Shown: one piece after another, positions 1-10,942 of the stretch
Numbering within the stretch: the first letter of the stretch is position 1
Layout: each line of letters starts with the position of its first letter
From: Paralvinella palmiformis
Lineage: Eukaryota > Annelida > Polychaeta > Terebellida > Alvinellidae
Direction: 5' to 3'
DNA length: 64,000 bases
Assembly (NCBI GenBank): GCA_025642065.1
Contig: JAODUP010000459.1
Coordinates: 1-64,000, forward strand
Position numbers and translations under genes: made by a program
The notes under the pieces: generated by a model
Seen by the model: only the letters and a program-made list of their open reading frames with translations
Database searches by the model: none
What the model was told of the DNA's origin: nothing

Positions 1-339
1 AATCAGCAGATACAAATGTTCTAATTCTCTCTGTAATTATTTTTTTTTTTTTGTTAATTAAAGCCTCGTAACTGAACAGAGTAGCTTTACTGCATTACAG
101 AAATGTCATTTTCTCACAAAGTGAGCGGAAAAGTCGAAACAAAGTGACATAGTTTTGGGCATGTGATCTGAATAATCAAAATTTGCATCATCGGTTATTT
201 GCTTAGTGTTAAATATCATGTGTGAACGAAATATATTCTCAATGCTGTGTAGTAAAGAGCCAGATAAATCTGACATTATTGTAATCAACAAGTTTCTTTA
301 GATTTGCATGTACGGAGTCAGTGCTAATATTGTATGTAT

Positions 340-412
340 GGCCGCGTGGCCTAATGGATAAGGCGTCTGACTTCGAATCAGAAGATTGCGAGTTCGAGTC
401 TCGTCGTGGTCG
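340..412 (+). tRNA. tRNA-Arg, anticodon UCG (copy 1)
   Basis: A 73-nt cloverleaf. The acceptor GGCCGCG pairs with CGTGGTC through two G-U pairs. The D arm is GCCTAATGGATAAGGC, the anticodon stem is TCTGA/TCAGA around the loop CTTCGAA, and the T arm is GCGAG-TTCGAGT-CTCGT. G is the discriminator. It reads CGA arginine codons and has no intron. Box A and box B are intact. A T run about 4 nt downstream fits a Pol III terminator, and TATTGTATGTAT lies just upstream. Confidence 0.97.
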
Positions 413-1267
413 TTAACTTTTTTTTATCTCTTCACCATTGATGAAAATCCTGGTTTCCTAATTGAGAGGTGCTGGGTAAGAAAAAAGAAAGACTTAGAAA
501 GTGGCAACTTTATTATAAAATTAATTTTTAATTCAGCTTATAAGAAAGAAAATATTTCATTTTTAGGAAGGATGAAAGGGCATTGTCTAAAAGTGGCATC
601 CCATGGTGTGTTCATGCCAAGTCGAATTTATCAGTCGCAGAATGGAACATTTCTCTTTCTCTCACGGTTATTTCCTATATAGTTTTTACTTTCTCTTTAA
701 CAAAGAAATATGCATGATTGCAAATTTATTAATGGCAAAAATTATTATCACCATCAGAACATTAGCACGTCGAAATTGTTGAAGCTTACTTTACTTGTCT
801 TCAGATCTGGATTTTAACACCAATTTCACTTACGTCTGTTGAATGTTTCATTTTTTCTTCTGAAATTCTAAGTAGGTTACTCTCTCTAATCCATGCATCC
901 CAATTGGAATCAGTTTCGAGCTTAATAAAATCAATCAGCAGATACAAATGTTCTAATTCTCTCTGTAACTATTCATATTTTGTTAATTAAAGCCTCCTAA
1001 TTGTACAGAGTAGGTTTATTGCATTACAGAAATGTCATTGTCTCACAAAGTGAGCGGAAAAGTCGAAACAAGTGACATAGTTTTGGGCATGTGATCTGAA
1101 TAATCAAAATTTGCATCATCGGTTATTTGCTTAGTGTTAAATATCATGTGTGAACGAATATATTCTCAATCCCGGGGTAGTAAAGAGCCAGATAAATCTG
1201 ACATTATTGTAATCAACAAGTTTCTTTAGATTTGCACGTACGGAGTCAGTGCTAATATTGTATGTAT

Positions 1268-1340
1268 GGCCGCGTGGCCTAATGGATAAGGCGTCTGACT
1301 TCGAATCAGAAGATTGCGAGTTCGAGTCTCGTCGTGGTCG
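1268..1340 (+). tRNA. tRNA-Arg, anticodon UCG (copy 2)
   Basis: Identical in all 73 positions to the copy at 340-412. The downstream T run is of the uninterrupted type (GTTAAC followed by eight T). Confidence 0.97.
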
Positions 1341-2201
1341 TTAACTTTTTTTTATCTCTTCACCATTGATGAAAATCCTGGTTTCCTAATTGAGAAGTGC
1401 TGGGTAAGAAAAAAGAAAGACTTAGAAAGTGGCAACTTTATTATAAAATTAACTTTCAATTCAGCTTATAAGTAAAGAAAATATTTCATTTTTAGGAAGG
1501 ATAGAAAGGCGCATTGTCTAAAAGTGTCATCCCATGGTGTGTTCGTGCCAAGTCGAATTTATCAGTCGCAGAATGGAACATTTCTCTTTCTCTCACGGGT
1601 TATTTCCTATATATTTTGACTTTCTCTTTAACAAAGAAATATGCATGATTGCAAATTTATTAATGGCAAATATTATTAACACCATCAGAACATTAGCACG
1701 TCGAAATTGTTGAAGCTTACTTTACTTGTCTTCAGGTCTGGGTTTTAACACCAATTTCACTTATGTCTGTTGAATGTTTCATTTCTTCTTCTGAAATTAT
1801 AAGTAGGTTACTCTCTCTAATCCATGCATCCCAATTGGAATCAGTTTCGAGGTTAATAAAATCAATCAGCAGATACAAATGTTCTAATTCTCTCTGTAAT
1901 TTTTTTTTTTTTTTGTTAATTAAAGCCTCGTAACTGAACAGAGTAGCTTTACTGCATTACAGAAATGTCATTTTCTCACAAAGTGAGCGGAAAAGTCGAA
2001 ACAAAGTGACATAGTTTTGGGCATGTGATCTGAATAATCAAAATTTGCATCATCGGTTATTTGCTTAGTGTTAAATATCATGTGTGAACGAAATATATTC
2101 TCAATGCTGTGTAGTAAAGAGCCAGATAAATCTGACATTATTGTAATCAACAAGTTTCTTTAGATTTGCATGTACGGAGTCAGTGCTAATATTGTATGTA
2201 T

Positions 2202-2274
2202 GGCCGCGTGGCCTAATGGATAAGGCGTCTGACTTCGAATCAGAAGATTGCGAGTTCGAGTCTCGTCGTGGTCG
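2202..2274 (+). tRNA. tRNA-Arg, anticodon UCG (copy 3)
   Basis: Identical gene. The downstream terminator is of the second type, where a G interrupts the first T run (ACTTGTTTTTCTT), leaving five consecutive T. Confidence 0.97.
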
Positions 2275-3136
2275 TTAACTTGTTTTTCTTATCTCTTCAC
2301 CATTAATGAAAATCCTGGTTTCCTAATTGAGAGGTGCTGGGTAAGAAAAAAGAAAGACATTTGAAAGTGGCAACTTTATTATAAAATTAATTTTCAATTC
2401 AGCTTATAAGAAAAGAAAATATTTCATTTTTAGGAAGGATTGAAAGGCGCATTGTCTAAAAGTGGCATCCCATGGTGTGTTCATGCCAAGTCGAATTTAT
2501 CAGTCGCAGAATGGAACATTTCTCTTTCTCTCACGGTTATTTCCTATATAGTTTTTACTTTCTCTTTAACAAAGAAATATGCATGATTGCAAATTTATTA
2601 ATGGCAAAAATTATTATCACCATCAGAACATTAGCACGTCGAAATTGTTGAAGCTTACTTTACTTGTCTTCAGGTCTGGGTTTTAACACCAATTTCACTT
2701 ATGTCTGTTGAATGTTTCATTTCTTCTTCTGAAATTATAAGTAGGTTACTCTCTCTAATCCATGCATCCCAATTGGAATCAGTTTCGAGTTTAATAAAAT
2801 CAATCAGCAGATACAAATGTTCTAATTCTCTCTGTAACTATTCATATTTTGTTAATTAAAGCCTCCTAATTGTACAGAGTAGGTTTATTGCATTACAGAA
2901 ATGTCATTGTCTCACAAAGTGAGCGGAAAAGTCGAAACAAGTGACATAGTTTTGGGCATGTGATCTGAATAATCAAAATTTGCATCATCGGTTATTTGCT
3001 TAGTGTTAAATATCATGTGTGAACGAGATATATTCTCAATCCGGTGTAGTAAAGAGCCAGATAAATCTGACATTATTGTAATCAACAAGTTTCTTTAGAT
3101 TTGCACGTACGGAGTCAGTGCTAATATTGTATGTAT

Positions 3137-3209
3137 GGCCGCGTGGCCTAATGGATAAGGCGTCTGACTTCGAATCAGAAGATTGCGAGTTCGAGTCTCG
3201 TCGTGGTCG
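3137..3209 (+). tRNA. tRNA-Arg, anticodon UCG (copy 4)
   Basis: Identical gene with the uninterrupted T-run terminator. Its flanks match copy 2 most closely, which supports a two-unit duplication. Confidence 0.97.
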
Positions 3210-4067
3210 TTAACTTTTTTTTATCTCTTCACCATTGATGAAAATCCTGGTTTCCTAATTGAGAAGTGCTGGGTAAGAAAAAAGAAAGACTTAGAAAGTG
3301 GCAACTTTATTATAAAATTAACTTTCAATTCAGCTTATAAGTAAAGAAAATATTTCATTTTTAGGAAGGATAGAAAGGCGCATTGTCTAAAAGTGTCATC
3401 CCATGGTGTGTTCGTGCCAAGTCGAATTTATCAGTCGCAGAATGGAACATTTCTCTTTCTCTCACGGGTTATTTCCTATATATTTTGACTTTCTCTTTAA
3501 CAAAGAAATATGCATGATTGCAAATTTATTAATGGCAAATATTATTAACACCATCAGAACATTAGCACGTCGAAATTGTTGAAGCTTACTTTACTTGTCT
3601 TCAGGTCTGGGTTTTAACACCAATTTCACTTATGTCTGTTGAATGTTTCATTTCTTCTTCTGAAATTATAAGTAGGTTACTCTCTCTAATCCATGCATCC
3701 CAATTGGAATCAGTTTCGAGTTTAATAAAATCAATCAGCAGATACAAATGTTCTAATTCTCTCTGTAACTATTCATATTTTGTTAATTAAAGCCTCCTAA
3801 TTGTACAGAGTAGGTTTATTGCATTACAGAAATGTCATTGTCTCACAAAGTGAGCGGAAAAGTCGAAACAAGTGACATAGTTTTGGGCATGTGATCTGAA
3901 TAATCAAAATTTGCATCATCGGTTATTTGCTTAGTGTTAAATATCATGTGTGAACGAAATATATTCTCAATGCGGTGTAGTAAAGAGCCAGATAAATCTG
4001 GCATTATTGTAATCAACAAGTTTCTTTAGATTTGCACGTACAGAGTCAGTGCTAATATTGTATGTAT

Positions 4068-4140
4068 GGCCGCGTGGCCTAATGGATAAGGCGTCTGACT
4101 TCGAATCAGAAGATTGCGAGTTCGAGTCTCGTCGTGGTCG
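4068..4140 (+). tRNA. tRNA-Arg, anticodon UCG (copy 5)
   Basis: Identical gene with the interrupted terminator ACTTGTTTTTCTT. The 5' flank has CAGAGTCAGTG instead of CGGAGTCAGTG, a variant shared only with copy 7. Confidence 0.97.
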
Positions 4141-5001
4141 TTAACTTGTTTTTCTTATCTCTTCACCATTAATGAAAATCCTGGTTTCCTAATTGAGAAG
4201 TGCTGGGTAAGAAAAAAGAAAGACTTAGAAAGTGGCAACTTTATTATAAAATTAACTTTCAATTCAGCTTATAAGTAAAGAAAATATTTCATTTTTAGGA
4301 AGGATTGAAAGGCGCATTGTTTAAAAGTGGCATCCCATGGTGTGTTCGTGCCAAGTCGAATTTATCAGTCGCAGAATGGAACATTTCTCTTTCTCTCACG
4401 GTTATTTCCTATATATTTTTACTTTCTCTTTAACAAAGAAATATGCATGATTGCAAATTTATTAATGGCAAACATTATTATCACCATCAGAACATTAGCA
4501 CGTCGAAATTGTTGAAGCTTACTTTACTTGTCTTCAGATCTGGATTTTAACACCAATTTCACTTACGTCTGTTGAATGTTTCATTTCTTCTTCTGAAATT
4601 ATAAGTAGGTTACTCTCTCTAATCCATGCATCCCAATTGGAATCAGTTTCGAGTTTAATAAAATCAATCAGCAGATACAAATGTTCTAATTCTCTCTGTA
4701 ACTATTCATATTTTGTTAATTAAAGCCTCCTAATTGTACAGAGTAGGTTTATTGCATTACAGAAATGTCATTGTCTCACAAAGTGAGCGGAAAAGTCGAA
4801 ACTAAGTGACATAGTTTTGGGCATGTGATCTGAATAATCAAAATTTGCATCATCGGTTATTTGCTTAGTGTTAAATATCATGTGTGAACGAAATATATTC
4901 TCAATGCTGTGTAGTAAAGAGCCAGATAAATCTGACATTATTGTAATCAACAAGTTTCTTTAGATTTGCATGTACGGAGTCAGTGCTAATATTGTATGTA
5001 T

Positions 5002-5074
5002 GGCCGCGTGGCCTAATGGATAAGGCGTCTGACTTCGAATCAGAAGATTGCGAGTTCGAGTCTCGTCGTGGTCG
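5002..5074 (+). tRNA. tRNA-Arg, anticodon UCG (copy 6)
   Basis: Identical gene with the interrupted terminator type. It is the last copy before the unit that received the LINE insertion. Confidence 0.97.
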
Positions 5075-5857
5075 TTAACTTGTTTTTCTTATCTCTTCAC
5101 CATTAATGAAAATCCTGGTTTCCTAATTGAGAAGTGCTGGGTAAGAAAAAAGAAAGACTTAGAAAGTGGCAACTTTATTATAAAATTAATTTTCAATTCA
5201 GCTTATAAGAAAAGAAAATATTTCATTTTTAGGAAGGATTGAAAGGCGCATTGTTTAAAAGTGGCATCCCATGGTGTGTTCATGCCAAGTCGAATTTATC
5301 AGTCGCAGAATGGAACATTTCTCTTTCTCTCACGGGTTATTTCCTATATAGTTTTTACTTTCTCTTTAACAAAGAAATATGCATGATTGCAAATTTATTA
5401 ATGGCAAAAATTATTATCACCATCAGAACATTAGCACGTCGAAATTGTTGAAGCTTACTTTACTTGTCTTCAGATCTGGATTTTAACACCAATTTCACTT
5501 ACGTCTGTTGAATGTTTCATTTCTTCTTCTGAAATTCTAAGTAGGTTACTCTCTCTAATCCATGCATCCCAATTGGAATCAGTTTCGAGCTTAATAAAAT
5601 CAATCAGCAGATACAAATGTTCTAATTCTCTCTGTAATTATTTTTTGTTTGTTTGTTAATTAAAGCCTCGTAACTGAACAGAGTAGGTTTATTGCATTAC
5701 AGAAATGTCATTGTCTCACAAAGTGAGCGGAAAAGTCGAAACAAGTGACATAGTTTTGGGCATGTGATCTGAATAATCAAAATTTGCATCATCGGTTATT
5801 TGCTTAGTGTTAAATATCATGTGTGAACGAGATATATTCTCAATCCGGTGTAGTAAA

Positions 5858-8800
5858 AATAATAATAATAATAATAATAATAATGTATATTTAATAAAGC
5901 GCCCTTACTAGCAGGAGCCATTCAAAGGCGCTGTACAAATAATATGTAATTTAATAATACCCCAAATAATGTCTGTAAAAACCCTGTAATGATTTAAAAG
6001 ATAATAATTATTTATCTGTGAAAGCGACCTTAAATAGGTGTGTTTTTAGAAGAGACTTAAAATTTCCAAGAGACGACGAATTTCTAATATTTGCCGGCAA
6101 CTTATTCCACAAATTGGGGGCTGCAACACTAAACGCACAATCACCATATGACTTGAGCCGAGACACTGGCACCTGCAATAGTATCTGACTGGATGACCTG
6201 AGTTTTCGGGATGACTTTCTAATGGAAACCAGTTCACACAGGTATTCTGGCGCCATATCATTAATAGATTTATAAGTTATTAACAGAATCTTAAAATGGA
6301 TACGCTGTCTAACAGGTAGCCAATGTAGTTTTTGAAGAATTGGGGTAATATGATCATATTTTCTAGTATTTGTTACAATGCGAGCTGCACTATTCTGAAT
6401 TCGCTGAAGGCGATTAATGTTATAATCAGATATGCCATATAACAGGGAGTTACAATAGTCTATACGAGATGTAACAAAGGCATGAACTACAGTTACAAGT
6501 GATTCTTGTGTCAAGAATGCTTTTAAACAGTGGATGTTCTTAAGATGGTAGTAGGCAGCTCGGCATACTGATGTGACATGTTCATGCATGTTAATACATT
6601 GGTCAAAAATAACCCCTAGATTTTTTACTGACCCATTAGGGGTAATCGAAGATGCACCCATCTGTAATGCTGGTGTCTTTAGGGATTTAACACAATGTGG
6701 TGATGCCAAATATAAAATATTTGTTTTATTATCATTTAGTTTTAGAAGATTTTGAGTCATCCATAGCCGGATATCGGCAATACAATGTTCTAAATTCTTC
6801 AAGGAAGAGGAGAAATTTAACTCATTGTCAGGATCCAGTGATATATACAGCTGTGTGTCATCAGCATACAAGTGATATTTAACCCCATATCGCTGCGCAA
6901 TGATCCCAAGAGGACGGGTATACATTGTGAAAACCAGAGGACCAAGAACTGAACCCTGTGGTACACCAGATAACAAAAACTGAATGTCAGATAAAATACC
7001 ATGAACAGACACTCTCTGGGAGCGTTGTTCCAGATAGGATCTAAACCATTCAAGTACTCTACCTGACAGACCAAACATGTCTTTTAACCTAGAGAAAAGT
7101 ACATTATGGTCAACTGTATCAAATGCAGCAGACAGGTCCAGAAGAACAAGTATTACTGGCTTACCTTGATCAATTGACATCATAATATCATTTTTCACTC
7201 GAACCAAGGCTGTTTCAGTGCTGTGACCACTTTTATAGGCAGACTGTAGTGATTCATTAAGGTTATTATTGATTAAATATTTGTTTAGATGGAAAGCAAC
7301 TGCCTTTTCTATAACTTTAGATAAAAATGTAAGATTTGAAACAGGTCTGTAATTGTTTAGAATATTACAGTCCATAGTGTGGTTTTTTATTAATGGTTTT
7401 ACAAGGGCAGCTTTCATGGATCTTGGGAAAACACCCAGAGATAATGATTTATTAACTATATTTGTAATTGGGTTTATCAGAACATCCAGACAATCTTTCA
7501 CAAGCCATGTAGGCATAGGGTCAACTGCACAGAAAGCATTAGATGACTTTTTCAGCAACTGTCTGATATCAGTCTCTGTAAAAGGCTCAAATGTATCCAT
7601 CATGGATATGCAGGACTCTTCTACCAATGGCGTACCCTGTGATAAGGTGCTGGACTGGAACCCACTATGTATATTTAATATTTTTTGACAGAAGAAGTTA
7701 TTAAAACAATGGGCCATATCTTTATCTGAGTTGATATTATTTGGGAGGACAGTTTGACTTTTATGTAATACTTTATTCACAACACTGAAAACAGTCCTTT
7801 GATTTCCCTTGGATGCTTTGATCTTTTTATTATAATATTCAGATTTAGCAGAGGCAAGGGTATTTTTAACAAGAATTTTACTGACCTTGAACATTTCAAA
7901 ATGAACACACAAACTGGTCCTGATCCACAGCCGCTCACAATACCTTCTGTGTCTCTTTGCAGCCTGTATGTTCTTATTATACCATGGAAGCATTGGTCTG
8001 CTTGGCATTTCCTTTGTCCTTAAAGGTGCATGTTGATCTACAATGTCTCTCAATGTATTATCATAGAGATCCACCAGATGATCCACATCATCCGGTGGAT
8101 CCAATACCAGAGAAGAGACTCGCAGATCAGCAAGAAAAGCCTCCTTGTCAATTGACTTGTATCTTCTATATGAAATATCTTTAGCTGAAACAGATTGTTT
8201 CTGTAAAGATACATTAATGTCAACAAGGAAATGATCAGACAGCATGGAAGACACAGACACACCTTTAATCAAATTGTCATCATCACGGGAGATGACAAGA
8301 TCTAAGATGTGACCATGTCTGTGTGTTCTTTCTTGGACATGCTGCCTGAGATTGGCAGATCTAAGAATGTCAGCCAGTTGTTTGGTATCTGCATTCCTCT
8401 GGCAATCCCAATGTATATTGAAATCACCTAAGATCAACAGATGACCACTGTTGGTAGCAAGAGAGTCAACAAATTCCGAAAATTCCTTGAAGAAATCTGC
8501 TGCTTTCAGGCCATTTTTCTTAGTGGGGTGTAATCGGTAGATAATAGCTACACGAACACTTATCCCCCCAGATATAAAAGTCAGTTGGTAATTTTCAAAA
8601 GACTTAGCCTGAAAACGCAAATGGGTTTCACACTTCAAAGAATCACGGAGAAGAATGCCGACTCCCCCACCTTTTTTGTGAATCCGAGCTGCATGGTGGA
8701 ATGAATATCCAGCTGGAGTCACATCACCAACAATTTTCTGGTCTGAAACATTACCAGTCAGCCAAGTCTCTGTTATGACAAGAGCATCAAGATCCATATC

Positions 8801-9077
8801 CTTAACAACATCAGATATTTCATCAGATTTATTACAGATCGACTGACAGTTAATAAGACCAATACTTACATTTTGTACAGCTGTGCCATTATATGGTGTT
8901 ATTGGCACAGTGATCAAATTACTGGCATCAGACCCAATCTGCTTTGGATGTTTTCCACTACGTGGGCGCATCGCTAAACAAATGGTATTATCACCATAGG
9001 GTCGTAATGCAAGCAACTGATCTCTACTATAATTCATTATAATTATAGAAATAAAATAAGTGAAAAATTTAAATAAA
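5858..9077 (-). mobile_element. L2/CR1-like non-LTR retrotransposon (LINE), nearly intact
   Basis: The element interrupts the seventh array unit. The 7-bp sequence TAGTAAA is present on both sides (5851-5857 and 9078-9084) and once in uninterrupted units, which is a target-site duplication. On the minus strand the element runs from about 9077 to 5858. It contains one long ORF with endonuclease and reverse transcriptase, a ~150-nt 3' UTR, and a 3' end of (ATT)n repeats, which reads as AATAATAAT on the plus strand. Only ~40 bp precede the start codon, so either the 5' end is truncated or the family lacks ORF1, as some L2 elements do. The 3' tail folds around AGCGCC/GGCGCT and resembles the SINE tails at 11200-11256 and 51838-51905. 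The clade is inferred from motifs. Confidence 0.93.
6008..9037 (-). CDS. LINE ORF: apurinic-type endonuclease plus reverse transcriptase, 1009 aa
   Basis: A single uninterrupted frame encodes a retrotransposon polyprotein. The endonuclease occupies about residues 56-275: NCQS at 63-66, catalytic-type E90 in TETW, GDFN at 204-207, and SDHFLVD at 267-273 with H269. A linker rich in basic residues follows. The reverse transcriptase occupies about 490-800, with NYRPVSNLT at 562-570, LDLSAAFDTVDH at 632-643 (first Asp group), SGVPQGSVLGP at 690-700 and the catalytic YADD at 724-727. The C-terminal part has HWLPVRQRIHFK, typical of the CR1/L2 groups. The protein nicks target DNA and copies the element RNA there. 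No stop or frameshift is present, so the copy is young or selected. The Met start at 9037 is the first in frame. Confidence 0.95.
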   Translation of the reverse strand: MNYSRDQLLALRPYGDNTICLAMRPRSGKHPKQIGSDASNLITVPITPYNGTAVQNVSIGLINCQSICNKSDEISDVVKDMDLDALVITETWLTGNVSDQKIVGDVTPAGYSFHHAARIHKKGGGVGILLRDSLKCETHLRFQAKSFENYQLTFISGGISVRVAIIYRLHPTKKNGLKAADFFKEFSEFVDSLATNSGHLLILGDFNIHWDCQRNADTKQLADILRSANLRQHVQERTHRHGHILDLVISRDDDNLIKGVSVSSMLSDHFLVDINVSLQKQSVSAKDISYRRYKSIDKEAFLADLRVSSLVLDPPDDVDHLVDLYDNTLRDIVDQHAPLRTKEMPSRPMLPWYNKNIQAAKRHRRYCERLWIRTSLCVHFEMFKVSKILVKNTLASAKSEYYNKKIKASKGNQRTVFSVVNKVLHKSQTVLPNNINSDKDMAHCFNNFFCQKILNIHSGFQSSTLSQGTPLVEESCISMMDTFEPFTETDIRQLLKKSSNAFCAVDPMPTWLVKDCLDVLINPITNIVNKSLSLGVFPRSMKAALVKPLIKNHTMDCNILNNYRPVSNLTFLSKVIEKAVAFHLNKYLINNNLNESLQSAYKSGHSTETALVRVKNDIMMSIDQGKPVILVLLDLSAAFDTVDHNVLFSRLKDMFGLSGRVLEWFRSYLEQRSQRVSVHGILSDIQFLLSGVPQGSVLGPLVFTMYTRPLGIIAQRYGVKYHLYADDTQLYISLDPDNELNFSSSLKNLEHCIADIRLWMTQNLLKLNDNKTNILYLASPHCVKSLKTPALQMGASSITPNGSVKNLGVIFDQCINMHEHVTSVCRAAYYHLKNIHCLKAFLTQESLVTVVHAFVTSRIDYCNSLLYGISDYNINRLQRIQNSAARIVTNTRKYDHITPILQKLHWLPVRQRIHFKILLITYKSINDMAPEYLCELVSIRKSSRKLRSSSQILLQVPVSRLKSYGDCAFSVAAPNLWNKLPANIRNSSSLGNFKSLLKTHLFKVAFTDK

Positions 9078-9167
9078 TAGTAAAGAGCCAGATAAATCTG
9101 ACATTATTGTAATCAACAAGTTTCTTTAGATTTGCACGTACAGAGTCAGTGCTAATATTGTATGTAT

Positions 9168-9240
9168 GGCCGCGTGGCCTAATGGATAAGGCGTCTGACT
9201 TCGAATCAGAAGATTGCGAGTTCGAGTCTCGTCGTGGTCG
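9168..9240 (+). tRNA. tRNA-Arg, anticodon UCG (copy 7, downstream of the LINE)
   Basis: Identical gene. The LINE ends 91 bp upstream of it, so the tRNA, its immediate 5' flank and its terminator (ACTTGTTTTTCTT) are untouched. The unit is truncated about 250 bp further on, which marks the array edge. Confidence 0.97.
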
Positions 9241-9783
9241 TTAACTTGTTTTTCTTATCTCTTCACCATTAATGAAAATCCTGGTTTCCTAATTGAGAGG
9301 TGCTGGGTAAGAAAAAAGAAAGACTTAGAAAGTGGCAACTTTATTATAAAATTAATTTTCAATTCAGCTTATAAGAAAAGAAAATATTTCATTTTTAGGA
9401 AGGATTGAAAGGCGCATTGTTTAAAAGTGGCATCCCATGGTGTGTTCATGTCAATTCGAATTTATCAGTCACAGAATGGAACATTTCTCTGTAAAGCAAA
9501 CACAAAGCTTTTGTATGCTTTTCGTCCTCTCTCCCTTGTGCCATTAACTCTAAATGTGATGATATCCAACACTTCCCACCATAAGAATCTTTATTGGGAC
9601 TAAAATTTAAAAAGATTTATAGATAAAATAGTATATTGACTGTTATCAAACAGTCATTTGTCCTTTGTAGCAGTTCTGTACTTAATATTCCATCCCATTA
9701 GATGCCTATAATTTGCTTTATTCTTGTTTTGGAATGCTGATAATAACTATGAAGCTAATCCTAACCAATTAGTCAGTTAACTC

Positions 9784-9784
<1 letters not shown>

Positions 9785-9827
<43 letters not shown>
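9785..9827. repeat. (TA)n microsatellite
   Basis: About 21 perfect TA repeats just beyond the array edge. The rest of 9492-10942 is unremarkable AT-rich sequence in which I see no gene. Confidence 0.95.
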
Positions 9828-9830
<3 letters not shown>

Positions 9831-10869
9831 TGGCATATGGTGATAATTATGACAGGGTATGCGCCGTGCTACCGTGTTTTACAAACTACTCCGACATAAC
9901 TATTACTGAAAAATCAACATACAAACATAAGGATATCTCTATACATATTACGGATTGCAAGTTGCAAATAATATAAATTGACATGCATAAATAAACTGAG
10001 TTTGTAATATTCTATAAATAGTGTAAATTACAAAATAAGAAATGCATTTCATCTCATGCTTAAATATGAAAGTAAAATCATCAGACAATTTGGCTTACTT
10101 AATTCTCTCGTTCGTTAGTTTTGTTCTTCATTTTTTAGAAGTAATCTTTCTATGATCTGATCATACAATGAGTCTCTTTGCTTCAGTCGCATCAGTGCAC
10201 TTATTTCAATAGAGAATAAACTAATGCGACTTAGCCCTAATTAACTTACCCAGCCGAAATATTTCTATGAAACTTGTGGTGAGACTTTATTCAGCCATCA
10301 ACTCAATTACGTCATCCATATTCTTGTGAAAATTCGGGGAATACATACTACACAAGAAGTTCATTTTTCAACTGAATGTAATCAAAGAGAACCATAGAAA
10401 TCTGTCAGATTGATTAGTAAGTGAGTCATTACTAATTACCCCCAATATATCAGTGGTACATTATTTATTGTTTCTAGTGTAGAGTACAGAGTCGCAGCAA
10501 TAATCATAGACTTCGGTGGATTTGTTGTAATTGGACGAGAGAAGGGGAACAACTAATTACAAACATACATTCTAATGAGGTCGTCCTCACTGACACCTGA
10601 AAATAGCATCCGGCAAATTCTCAATTGATTAATTAGTGTAAGATATGATGACATACAAGAACAGACCATCTCACATTATCATTAGCGCTAATAATAAATC
10701 CGAGTTTTAAATGTTGTAGCATATGGTTGAAAATAAAAATGTCTACTGTAAATGACGGCATACAAACCAGACATATATTCGTATCTTATATTTTAACAAT
10801 GTCATGGGACGTCCCGAATTTCGCAAAAATAAAAATGTCACGAAATGATATGTAATTGCTATAGATAAA

Positions 10870-10910
10870 CAGACAGACAGACAGACAGATAGATAGATAG
10901 ATAGATAGAT
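10870..10910. repeat. (GACA)n(GATA)n microsatellite
   Basis: Tetranucleotide repeats change from GACA to GATA units immediately upstream of the SINE at 10943. Confidence 0.95.
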
Positions 10911-10942
10911 GCTTCATTTTTGAGTAGGCGTTACTTAAATGT

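Larger units (their letters stand above)
1..9491 (+). repeat. Tandem array of ~930-bp units, each carrying one tRNA-Arg gene
   Basis: Seven unit copies are visible from the spacing of the tRNA genes (928, 934, 935, 931 and 934 bp between the first six). The array is already in progress at position 1 and stops abruptly near 9491, where the last copy departs from the others. Spacers differ by scattered substitutions and small indels, while the tRNA gene is identical in all copies. Two spacer types can be told apart. One has a T-rich run followed by CTCGTAACTGAACAGAG (for example near 65 and 1926); the other has CTATTCATATTTTG and CTCCTAATTGTACAGAG (for example near 970, 2840, 3770 and 4705). 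The seventh copy is split by a LINE at 5858-9077. The short open frames repeated in the spacers are unit copies of noncoding DNA. Confidence 0.97.

Noticed and set aside
106..5451. Repeated 60-98 aa open frames in the tRNA array, some nearly identical between units
   Set aside because: They recur only because the unit recurs. Frames break between copies through indels, several run straight through the tRNA gene, and no domain or signal is present.
1..9491. Regularly spaced identical short sequences that could look like a CRISPR array
   Set aside because: The identical 73-mers fold as tRNA-Arg, the spacers are ~860 bp and homologous to each other, and the context is animal.
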